From Phoenix dactylifera (lineage: Eukaryota; Streptophyta; Magnoliopsida; Arecales; Arecaceae), in NCBI RefSeq assembly GCF_009389715.1, contig NC_052409.1:2520001-2584000 (forward strand): 64,000 nucleotides of DNA. The letters are read 5' to 3'. The notes beneath the pieces are model-generated. The model worked only from the letters and a program-made list of their open reading frames with translations, searched no databases and was not told where the DNA came from. Below are positions 22,901 to 33,888 of this stretch, piece after piece (the first letter of the stretch is position 1; each line of letters begins with the position of its first letter). The translations under genes were made by a program, and so were the position numbers.

Positions 22901-25900
22901 ATTTATAAATAGTACATAAATATGTGAATCTGCTTTTTGATATTTTTTGTATTTTGTAATAGGGCTTTGGTTGGATATGCGGGGTGCTTCGGTTTCTATT
23001 TTGAGAATCTTGGCTATCAAAATTTTAAGACAACCTTAGCTCCTTGGCATGTGGGAGAACTTGGAGTGCTTTTGAGGCTGCACACACAAAAAAGAGGAAA
23101 TGTTTGGAACCTAAGAGGTTGCAAGATTTGGTGTTTGCGAGTGAACAACCATCTAAAGAAAAAACATAGCAAAAAAACAGAAGGCTGATTCAAAGCCAGT
23201 CAACCTTGATCAAAACAATGCTTATGTAGATGATTTTGAAGGAGTTGAACTTCAAGAATATGGTGGGGGAGTAATGAAGGAGAATGAGAGGAAGATGAGG
23301 TTCATTCCCACCTAGATGCATCCAAGCATACTCTTGATGGATTATTCTAGTTTCAAAATTATCTTGTATGATTTGTTTTGGACAATCACTATGATGTGAT
23401 TTGATATAGAGTTGGATCTATGATATTTAAGACATTAGATGTTTTTGATGCTACAATATGTTGGTAGGCAATGTGAATCGTATCACAGATGGTTATAAAT
23501 ACATATCATTTTGCTATATTCACAACTATTTAATTTTAAATTATTAAATATCCTGAATTTTCCTACACTTTTCCCTAATTTGCCTGATGTTTTCTAAATT
23601 CCGGATTTCTCAACCTTGCTGAATTACTTCCGCATGGCGAACTTGTGACTATGCTCAAAAATGCACTAATGCATCACTGACATAAATTACAGAATAAATA
23701 AGTCCTTAAAGAGTTAAAATATTACATACCAACAAAAAAAAAAAACCCTAGTTCACCTTAGATGTAGAGCCCAAAGCACATTGACTGAGTCTTAGATGAT
23801 TGCATTAACAGACCCCTCAACTTCAGAGCGAATTCTAAGTACTAGAACATATTATAAATACTGCAGAATCCATTCCATTCCTAACCTTTGGAGATCCCTC
23901 AACTTACAAGATATTCATAGTGGGTGCTCCCTCCAATTCTATAGACCAGAACATCAGGTTGCTGCATGTTTGTATTTCTATGTCTTTCTTCCTAACCATC
24001 CACAAAATAAGTTCTTTGAATACAAAAGGCTTATTTTTCATATCAATCGAAATAATTAGGAACATTGTTAAATGCACTTACCGTGCTTTTGTGATTGAAT
24101 AAAATTCAATTATAGGAATTCATTTTATGGATATGTGATTAGTAGGATAGATCATGGTGACAGAGGGCTGGCTGGAGCAATTCCAGTGGATTGCTGTAAT
24201 GGTTTAGGATTCATGGACTAGTTATCAGTAGGTTTGGAGTACGCCAGGGGTAGGGCTAAGGATTTCTACTAAAGTTTTGGTTAACTAGGATAGGAACTTA
24301 GGGTTACAGCTGGAGATTGCGGTCAATAATTTTTGGTGAAATGCTGGGAATAGGCACTGCATGACTTGAGTTCATATGACTCGAGAGACTTCTAGCTGGC
24401 TGCACAACTTAGATATAAATTATGGGTTTCATAAGGGATTAGCATTTTAGAACATTGTTATATATTGTAATATGCCTAAACATGTTCCAATCTTCTGCAA
24501 GAAGACAACACCAAAACAATCACTCATATTATACAATCTGATGTTGTTAAGAACAAACTGCATCAAATAACGGAAAACTTGAAAGGAAAAAACAAGAACA
24601 TAATGCATCACGGCACCTTTTCAGTCATAAAATACAGATCTAGTAAACAAATGAATTCAAAATCAAGTTAAGAGTGGAAAATTTAGCAAGTAGATATAAC
24701 AATAACCACAAGACGAAAGCCAGAATCCAACTATTTGGGGATGAGCAGTATGAGTCTCTCATTTCATTCAGCTGGCAAAATAAAGCAAAAATCCAACATG
24801 CCATCTATCTTCCATCCATTTAAATTTCATATGATCTTACCCGCAATTCAGTTTGAACTCTCCTTCACAATATACGTTGAAAGCTTCAAGAACCACTGCT
24901 AAAATGGCAGTGACAGTCTTTATTATCATCTGTGCAGAAAAGGTGAGCACTTTCGTTATCTTATTTTGCCTTCATATGAAAAGGTTGAAAATTCTTCATA
25001 GACAAATGGATGACATACATATTGAACAATTCCAATCTTAATAAGCTGATAAAACCATCTGCCAAGTTTCCATGGACTTAGAATATAATTCATAGGAAAA
25101 GGATGCTTTATAACTCCCTTTTCAGAAACAAATTCCAATAGGGGTGCAGAAGAACATGAACCACCCTGCCTCTCCAAAAACTCAACCGTTCTCTCTTCTC
25201 CACCTAAATAAGTACAGGATTGTGAACAGAAGTCATAAACAAGAACCTGTCAGCATGATGAAGAGGCACATATAACATAGCAACAAACCAACGAACAAGG
25301 CCTTTTTATATATGGAAAGTAAAACTGCCAGCACTACGAATTTGTCAACCCAATATAGTTGCAACTAGGCAACATGATTATGATCATAAAAATATTATAA
25401 TTTTAAATTTAAGGCATCTGTTCAACTAGCAACTTCTTTTCTTGCCCATTCCCTAGTTTATGCTCCCAAGAAAATCGTTTCTTTTGAATTTCTGCAGAAA
25501 CACTACGAGAATCATGCAACTCTAAATAACAGCACCAAGCATAAAAGCACCATCATCCAACTAGTTTTTCCTGGATCATATAAAGCATTCCAGCTGCAAC
25601 TAAAATAATGGGTGTACCGATTGGCAAGATGTAAACAAATAATGCATGCTTAACATGAATATATCTGATGCATGCGCATATGAAGAAAAAAAAGGTGGAG
25701 TAGAATTATATCACTGGAGCTCCTCTGAGAGAGGCCTACCCAGGCAAGCAACTAGATATCTTCCGAAGCAATACATGGCAAAGGCCTCGTAACAATCACG
25801 CAGGATCTCACAATCAACACTAATCGATGGATTCACCAATGATACATACTGCATTAAAAACAAAAATAGCTTCAGCAAATTTTTCAAATGCAACACTTGA

Positions 25901-28900
25901 CATTGCTAAAATAATTCAAATACTTGTTAGACGACGCTTCAAGGGATATTAGAGCAACCAATGCAATCGATAGACTTGTAAAAGAATGGAAAAACTTTTC
26001 TCAGGAGTTTAATGGAATGATAGCAAAGCAAGAAGACCACAGTCAAATTTTCAGCAACACGAAAAAAAAAATAATCACCATTTTTAACTCTAGATGTCAA
26101 ATGTAGTGAGTCCATTAGAAGTAACAAAGAAACCTCACAATCAGGGTGAGCGGAACCGTCCCAAACCGGGCAGTTCCGGCCATTCTAAGCCATCCCAGCG
26201 GCTCACCGGAACGGTTCCAGCAACAAAAATGAAAACCGTTGCCGAAAGCAAGGAAGGAGAAGGAAAGAACGAGTGAGCGGGGGCGGGGGGAGAGGGAGAG
26301 GAAGGGAGGATGGCAGAGGCCGGCGCCGGGGCAGCAGCTGAGGCCGGCGTCGAGGCAGCGGTGGAAGCCGCAGCCGTTCCCCTGTTTCGCTGGGGTAGCA
26401 AGCAAAGGCCGAAGCCGGACCCCTGTTTCAAACGAAACAGGAGAACGATTGCGGCCGCCGCCCCTCCCCCCCCCCCCCCCCCATGCGCCAACGGCCCTCT
26501 GCCGGCCTCCCTCCCTCTCTCCACTTTCTCTCTCTCTTTTCCTCTCTCATTCGTCCTATAGCAAATTGTGGATAATATTAAGTTTATGTAAACCTGTATA
26601 TGGCAAAACATTAATTGCACAACTAACAAAAAGACTACGAATATGTACATGGTAATTGAACTCATTGTCAAAATAAACTCAAAATCCAAAGTGCTTTAGA
26701 AAGAGTGTGCTATTTCCATCAGTTATACGAATTCATCTAGAAAGAAATTTAAACAAAAAGGAAATCAATTTAATAGGTCTTTGCAAAATGACAAGCTTAT
26801 AATTTGACATCACATAGACAAGGTTGGGAAGCATAACCTGAAGTCTAATTTAGCTAATGGTACATTGGCTATGCGCTTAGCTGTATTTGACAATGTACTT
26901 GTTATACATCTTTACAAATGGCTGATATACATTAGATCCTATACTTTGGTGCATAGAACAGATAGGAGTTATCCTTGTTTTGGCCATTTGTTGTACCAAC
27001 AAATTACCCGCTTGTGCGTCTCATAATCACAAATCTGCAGGCAAGATCATCTTCAAATCCTTCTGAATGATCCATGCTAAAGCCCCTCTTCTCCAATGAT
27101 AAGTTTGGGAGTAAAACAAGTTCATTTCTAAAATTTATTCTGCTAGGGTTGTACGGCTGATATAAGCTCATAAATTATTTCATCCTGAGAATATTGCCTG
27201 TTAAACTTAATCATAGTTGCATGATTACATGTTAGTTCGAGCAATTAAAAAAAAAATCTGCTGAAGGGCAACAAGTTTGCGTTAGATGGAGAGATAATAT
27301 ATGATATTGGTGCGACCTTGTGTAAGGATCTATGTTATTACCAACCTTTTCAGTCTATTCAAGGCTGTATTATATTGGCAACATGCTTTTGGTCTTTTAC
27401 AAACCTAAATGAAGCCTTGCTTTGAGTCTTATCTTAGTCTAATTAAGCTGAATTAGAAAATGGTGAGTTCATTGGTCTTATAAGCATATATATGTGTGTG
27501 TGTGTGTAATAACATTTCTTGAGTGGGTGCAAATTATCTCTGGCCTTTTTTGTTGCAAGTCCTACAAAATGCAAGTAGGAGAAGGCACCTTTCAATCTGA
27601 ACCATATACTCATGTAATATGGCTGATCACCAAAAATACTGGAGTTGTTTCATTTGGTAATGCGAGCAAGATCTTAGTCGTGGCAATTATAAAAAACATA
27701 ACACGCTCAAATTTGCTGGTCACATCCTTTTCATGACAAGATAGCAAAATCAATAGGTCACCTTCTATGCAACATAGAACATGATCTCACTTTCACGATT
27801 TAACTTCCTCAATTTACTGAACATCCATTGAGATAGAGAACTAGTTGAAAACAAAGAGTCGACATAATATCATACTGAATGATATTATCATAAACTCTTA
27901 CCATAGGAGTACAAAAACAATATGCAAGGATAAGGGAGATATGATGTAATGCCCTATGTAATAGAGTGATATGATATGGCAGATGGTGATATTGTTCAGC
28001 ATAGATGCAGATTGCTTATACAAACAATGGGATGCACCTAACTGTATTTACACCTAACAAGGCCAAGTTTCACTTCTCCTCTCTCCCAAAACTCTTCCAA
28101 CTTCATTTGCAAAATTCATATTAGGATCTGGCATTTGAAGGCCAAAAACCACTAGGTTTGCAATATGTACATCATTCAGGCTGACAATTAATTAATTACA
28201 GCAATGCCTCCACCACCAACTTGCACCGAATAGTAGGTATGTTAATTGAGTACCCACAATTATCCACCATACCAGCCGAACATGTCTTGACAAGACTAGT
28301 GGTTTTTAGTATCAAACATAACACATAGGAACATATTAACCACATGACATAGCACCCTGAGTTGCAATAAAGATCTAACAATATGCAAGAGCACTTGCCA
28401 CAGTTTTGGGGCTGCATGAATTAATTTCAACTATACGAAGTTACACAATGTTTTGATTGGCAATGGTTGTATCTGCATAATTTGGTTAAACATATATCAA
28501 CTTATCCTGATTTGGGGGCTATGTTGAAGCATTTATCAACTATCATTATTTATTTGTTAATTTTAGATTTTAATAACAAATTAATTCAACATGAGCGAAA
28601 AAAAGGAAAGTATGATGTTGCTTCATATATAACCAACTTTAGCAGCCAAATGCTTTTGCCTAAGGTACCATACCCACTCTGGAAACAAGATGACATTCCT
28701 GAACCTGCCTTTGAAGAATTTTTTAGCTCACTTCTAAAATTTCTTGCACTCTAATTTAAGTTCAATGAATCTATGTTCAGGTGGTGCCACTTTATGATTT
28801 TATGCAAGAACTGGTTCTCCAGAGTACTTCTATAAAGAGGGAATAATTGGCATTGCATCAAAGCCACTTATTGCTGTTTGTAAAAGATGTTTTAATGTTT

Positions 28901-29436
28901 TACTTTCATAATTTAGATGATAAAGAGATTGCGGTCTCACAAGTTAAGCAAACCCTAAATGTTCTTACATTATCATGTCTAGTATACATTAAAATCATTG
29001 GAGCAACATCTTACGGACGGTAAAGTGGTTTGACAAAGAAACCATGTTCTTGCAGCAAAAAGTCAAGCCTTTTTTTTACACATTCATGCAAAGAACCATC
29101 TATATATCTGAGTAGCAGATATCTTACCGACTCGATAGCATAGCAAGGGACCATTAGGATGACACCAATCAGAAACTTCTGCTCCTGAAAAGCCATAGGC
29201 AAAAGTAACCAGTGAGATCACCAAAAGCTTTTTTTCCAAGCACACCACGAAAGAACGTGTCCAAAAGCAAGGAGACAAGGTGGAACCTCAGGATTCTTAT
29301 ATGCTGAAAGGTGATTGAATAGGAGAAACATGGAGAGCGTCAGTGAGATGACTACAAAGAGACCAGCAATCAGTGTGGCCCACACGGGTGGCGAGTAAGA
29401 TAAGAGACTCGAGGAGAATTGCTCTGTTATCTTCAT
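16997..29436 (-). CDS. LAZ1: LAZ1-type membrane protein (DUF300 / OST-alpha family)
   Basis: Seven-helix protein of the organic solute transporter alpha family. In Arabidopsis, LAZ1 and its homologue act at the vacuolar membrane in brassinosteroid signalling and cell-death control; that role is from the family. Eight coding exons read on minus: 29436-29287, 29184-29128, 25848-25740, 25203-25019, 24929-24841, 19572-19311, 18818-18567, 17350-16997. All junctions are GT-AG and in frame, giving 485 aa. Helices are visible near residues 19-43, 52-74, 89-106, 157-185, 198-222, 233-260 and 279-297. Landmarks are AYKNPEEQKFLIGVILM, GEERTVEFLERQG and LGDYASVDCPLDPDEVRDSE; the charged tail is cytosolic-like. 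Introns of 3.3 and 5.3 kb carry transposon fossils. An upstream leader exon is likely. Confidence 0.95.
17655..18194. mobile_element. hAT-type MITE in LAZ1 intron 7
   Basis: 540 bp with imperfect terminal inverted repeats TAGGGATGGCAGC / TAGAAATGGCAAC. It is flanked by an 8-bp duplication, gatttaat / aatttaat, with one mismatch. TAGGG-type termini plus 8-bp duplications are typical of hAT elements. The interior holds repeated cccgacc/ggtcggg motifs near the ends and an AT-rich centre, with no coding capacity. Confidence 0.8.
20690..23170 (+). pseudogene. Decayed hAT transposase in LAZ1 intron 5
   Basis: Antisense to the host gene. Readable pieces in order: a post-BED-like segment VRPCQRVPDAAHEL (about 20715-20755); a DUF659-like GGTVMSDSWTDGRNRL (21110-21160); VTDHASN (about 21300-21325); and, after an inserted MITE, the hAT C-terminal dimerisation block FEAAHTKKRKCLEPKRLQDL (about 23070-23135). 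In-frame stops and frame changes occur throughout (for example right after the GRNRLYLTC segment), so it is long dead. No terminal repeats or target duplication could be fixed, and the ends given are approximate. Confidence 0.75.
22114..22869. mobile_element. Tourist-like (PIF/Harbinger) MITE inside the hAT fossil
   Basis: 756 bp with terminal inverted repeats GGCCCCATTTGGGAGAGC / AGCTCCGTTTGGGGAAAC and a TTA on each side, as expected for PIF/Harbinger insertion. The centre (about 22390-22640) is almost pure A/T with many ataatatta palindromes. Near the right end, about four 16-bp units (aaaagctctacttcc) are repeated in tandem. It splits the hAT transposase remnant, so it is the younger insertion. 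A hAT MITE is the alternative if the TTA match is chance. Confidence 0.7.
26140..26565. repeat. GC-rich block inserted in a LAZ1 intron
   Basis: A GC-rich island in AT-rich intron sequence. It starts near aaccgtcccaaaccgggcag, with an inverted echo (accggaacggttcc), continues through Gly/Ala-coding-like cggcgccggggcagcag repeats, a notI-like gcggccgccg, a run of 18 C and a CT tract ending near 26545. The ends are sharp in composition but show no clear terminal repeats. It could be the GC-rich 5' end of a LINE or of a retroposed transcript; I cannot name it. Confidence 0.45.
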
Positions 29437-30270
29437 CGGGTAAGCTGCCTCTCTTCTGCCCTAAACTCTCATAGCCTCCGAGTATAATCCAAATCTTGAA
29501 TAAATCATTTGAACATTGCAACTCTCAACCAATGAAATTCGCAAAATCCAATAAAAGGAGCAGCTTTTTTTCCTATTTCCAATGTTTTTCACATGCAGCG
29601 ATCAAAAAGACTGCTACTTCGTAAGAAGCCGACTTGACAATTCCGCAGGATGACCTAGAACACAAAGATAAAGCACTTGTCAACACGTAATCCTTCTTAT
29701 AAATGATGGCAGCTAGAATTCAAAAAGAAAAAGAAAAAGGTGCGAATGCCCACCAAGAATCTAACAATCCGTAGCCCAAAACAGTCGAGTTCCTATTCCC
29801 AGATGCCCAAAAAACCCAACAGAAAAAGATTTAAAAAATAAAGAAAGCGAGACCTAGAATTTTAATGCCGCAGGCGCCCTAAAAGATCCCTAGAAACTAG
29901 ACTTCCAAGACCCTTCCTCCCATCAAAACAAACCAATCAATCCGACGGACCGTCAGAGGGCAAGATTCGCTTCCGCTGGTCCGCTCCCACTCGATCCAAG
30001 AACCCTACGAACTCGAAAGAGGAATTCGAAAAAGGAAGAGGAGAAGAAGGAGAGAGAGATTATGAATCAAATCGAGAAAGGGAGAGGAGGAGGAGGAGGA
30101 GGAGGAAGAGAGGATTCGCGAAGGCGAGTCGGCTTCCTTCGGCCACTAGTCAGCGACGAGGGAGTCGAGAATCCTGAAGCCTGCGCTTATCGTGCAGGCG
30201 ACGCGCGATGCACCGAGAAAGGGATGGTGCCACCGGTAGCGAAAGCTGCGGCTGAAGATGAGATGTGATG
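29437..30270 (-). promoter_or_regulatory. Leader and promoter region of LAZ1
   Basis: Upstream of the start codon on minus. A possible leader exon lies near 29880-30060, where minus reads a C/T-rich start (ctctctctccttcttctcc) followed by ttctaggtctcgc. Splicing to the acceptor-like gtttag near 29462 is inferred, not proven. The plus-strand Gly-rich frame at 30062 is a shadow of this purine-rich tract. Confidence 0.35.
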
Positions 30271-30643
30271 GGAAAACCACAATTGGTCAATATCATCCGT
30301 ATGATTGAGTCTGGACGGATGATAGGGTTCGCAATCGCAATAAAAGGACGACAACACGAGATTATCGTGTGTTTATTATAAGCACGAGCTAGCCAGGGAG
30401 GTCAAACCAAAGACGGACAGTTGGGTGAGACCGGCTTTTTCTTTTTTTCAAAAAAAAAAAAAGAGAAACAAAAGATCCCTACCCTCGTTGGCTTATAGAG
30501 TACTCCTCATTTCTGGTTTGAAAATTTCTTTGCAGCTTAAGATAAATCTTTATTCAGATACCTACCAAACATAATCCCACATTTATAATTGTCAATGTTA
30601 TTTTTGGTTTTTGAAGAGTTTTGGAGGAGGAAAAAAAAAAGAG

Positions 30644-31075
30644 TTTTCTTGTATGAATACCCATCTAAAAATTAAAATTTATGTGTATACACTCTTAAAA
30701 TTTACATTTATTTCTGTACCATCAGAAAATATTGATTTTGTATAAATGCTCCTAATATAACAGTTCTTCTAATATCGTTAATAAAAACCATATTTAATTT
30801 AATTAAAAAATAAAATTTTAAGATTACTTTTTTGTCCTCCATCGATCGCCTTGTAAATATTTTTCACTTCTACCCATTAAGAATATTTTAGTCATGTGAA
30901 TTTGAAATCGTTAATTTTTTTAATGGCGTTAGATGATGTGGGTATATATGCAAAAATAAGGATAAAAAAAAGTAGAATAGTAAAATAAGTGTTTTATGAG
31001 GTATACATGATATCAAATTTGGGAGGGTATTCATGCAAAATTCAATATTTAAAAGGGTATTCATGCAAAAAATCT
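30644..31075. mobile_element. MITE-like element with TTTTTTGTATGAATACCC ends
   Basis: Left end ttttcttgtatgaataccc (30644-30662) and right end gggtattcatgcaaaaaa (about 31055-31072) are inverted copies. A second, inner copy of the right motif occurs at about 31025-31040. The interior is AT-rich with no coding frame. A target duplication is not clear because the flanks are A-rich. Confidence 0.6.
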
Positions 31076-31079
31076 AAGA

Positions 31080-33888
31080 AAAAGAAAGTCTTACATCAGA
31101 ATGAAGCTCAAAAAACATTTTAGAGCCAAATGTCTAAAAAAACTAGATTCTGAAAATACTATTGCAAGCTATTTCAACAAAATTGAAGAAAAAAAGCAAC
31201 AAAAATAACAACACATTAATGCCAAGACCATTGATTTCACATTTATATAATATTCAATCACTAGGTTTCTCTAATCAAGGATTAGCATCATTTTTACATG
31301 TGTTTTTTATTCAAAGAACTAGGAGCTTTGCACCACCAAATAATAATACCAATGCTAACTTGAATTAATAATAGATGGTACAACTGAGTTCGCAATTAGC
31401 ATGCAATATAGGCATAAGAACAGAAATTCAGATAACTTTTTACATAAATTACACCGCACGCTCATTCCTGCACTCGCACGAAGAAATAAAAAAGAAGACA
31501 TCATAAAGAATTATCCGCTGCAAGCAAATAATCACATCTAACTTGTCTTGTTGGACATACTAGATACAGGACTCCAGATAGTGTGACTTAACACCAGGAA
31601 GATGTTCAATGATAAAGTAATCTTTTTTTCATGACTCAAAATTTTTGAAATTGGATAAAGAAATTGAAATTACCTTCAGATTAAACTTGAATACTAGAAA
31701 CTTAAAAATTAAAACTAAATACAAACTGAAATTAACTCGATTGTAGATTTGGATAGCATGTGCTGACACTACTCTCTCCATGAATCTCAGATTTTACCTA
31801 GAGAGCATTCACCAGAAAGATTGAAGCACAGGAATACTCAGATGTTTGATATTGCTAACTCTCCTATACATCCCATATTCTGATGATTGTCACCACTGAA
31901 AAATGAAAGACCGAGAATTTGCATGAAGAGTATAAAATTAGGATGACCATGGCTGATCATGGCAGCTTCAGTATGGAACCAATCAATCATCCATGTATGC
32001 GTGATTTCTCTTGGCAAATTGGCTCATGCACAACTCTTGCTGCTCGGCAAAGTCAGGGATCATACATAGCATTCCATTTCCAGTGCGCCGCTCCAGAGGA
32101 TACATGGTTGCAACTTTTACACATTTATGATGATTAATGGTTTGCTTAATTTTGCAACAGTAGCAGTATGAGATGAGAACAAGAAATTCCTTGCACTTTT
32201 GATATTATAAAATGACAAAATATCAAGATTATAAGAGCAAAGTCAAGTAATACCGTGTGCAGATTCATGCATACACTTTTCCATGCTGATATTCTTTTCT
32301 GCATAGAAATTTTATACATATGACACAGGCTTGTTCATTATTGCTTCAGAACCTCCACCATATAATGCAAGTTGTGAACGGATCAAATTCATCTTTTAAA
32401 AAGGAGAGTACCATTTGTGCAATGAACCAAGTGAGAGCATAATCTTTTCTTGCCTTCGCAACAACCTTGGGGAGGCAACTACTTATGACTTCATTTTCAC
32501 AAGGGAGGTAACCATCACAAATGTTCCAATCTCCCAACCAATCATCTGGCCGACGAGGCTGAGCTGTGACCTTGACTTTCTTATAGGATCTTGAGGTACT
32601 TCATGATGACCTTTACTGAGAAGATTTAAATTCAGTAACAACCACTATGTGGCATCCAAGTATTTCGCAGAATCTTATAGTCTGTTTCGATGGCTTTGGT
32701 TTATGCCTACATTTCAACCACATGCTTCATAATGTGTCTCTACCGAAGATTATTGGGTGATATCTTCGTCTAAAGTCTTTGGGCAATGATGAAAGATTTG
32801 AACAACGAGGGTAATTGTACGTGTTCATATCCAAGGACTACCACTTTGTGCCATTTTTTTTATTAAAAAAAAAAAGCCAAAGATACGTCAGTCAAAATGA
32901 ATCAATGATAGGAATTACGTCAAAAGTAAATTTGACTTCACATTAATACATTCAACCAAATATGCACACCATTATTATGACTATAGCATCCTAACCAAAT
33001 ATGGGAGGTATCATGGGCCACTTAGGTTATTACCATTTATTTCTGCCCCCAAGCTGAATTAACCATTCAAAAAATCTTAAGTACAATGCGACAAGAATGG
33101 GACTATTTCATTGGTTGGTATAAGTACTAAGCCACATATTACTTGACTAAAAAACCTTTTGATAATGTAATTAGCATATTTATCCGCATAAATAGAGGGT
33201 GAGTCTTGGAGCAATGGGATGCTTACTTCATTATGACTTCGAGGTGATAAGTTTGGACTAGGAATATAGCTTCTTCGCATGCGAGAGAGTAAGCAACGAA
33301 TATCTGACCTTCCCCAAACCCTATAATAATATGTTTATCTGTATAAATCTTTGATCAGAATATCTGATTTTGTAGTCACAGTAATCTAGCACAAAAATCT
33401 GAATATTGTAAATTATTAATCAATATTGTAATAGTATTCATCAAGTTCAATAAACAACAAGCATTACCCGAATTTAATGTAAGATCTGCTCACTGTACTA
33501 AAATATCAAGCATATCTCAAAAGTCAGAAGAATTATCTAAGAGAAGATAGACAAACCCTTGAATGAAATTTTAGACACTGAACCAGAAAAGTAAGTTCTT
33601 TTATTTGCCACCTGGAAATGGTGAAATACACAACAAATTATATCTACATTAATTTTAACACTCGGATCTGATAGATTGAATCAGTGTCATGATAAAATAT
33701 CATATGCAACATGCAGTCCAGCTATCGCAGCATCTGTTGCATAATTTAGCAACTTATGTTGCACACACTCAAGCAGTTGTCTGTTGCACATCACTTCACA
33801 AAGTTGGACTATACTGTTAAACATCATTAGCCTCCTCAATGATATCTGTTAAAAATCTGCATTGAGTTCTTAATCAGTATCTCTAGGG
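31080..33888. other. Long intergenic stretch between LAZ1 and the cyclin gene
   Basis: AT-rich with no gene I can support. Short frames, such as minus 32346-32537, have no domain. The end nearest the cyclin gene should contain its 3' UTR (about 33600-33888, minus strand). Confidence 0.5.

Noticed and set aside
26141-26689. Ala/Pro-rich protein frames on both strands
   Set aside because: Open on several frames at once because of GC-rich simple sequence inside an intron.
28467-28754. 95-codon plus-strand frame in LAZ1 intron 2
   Set aside because: It ends with a protein-like look (VASYITNFSSQMLLPKVPYP) but I cannot link it to a family, and it has no flanking exons or splice context. It may be a transposon scrap.
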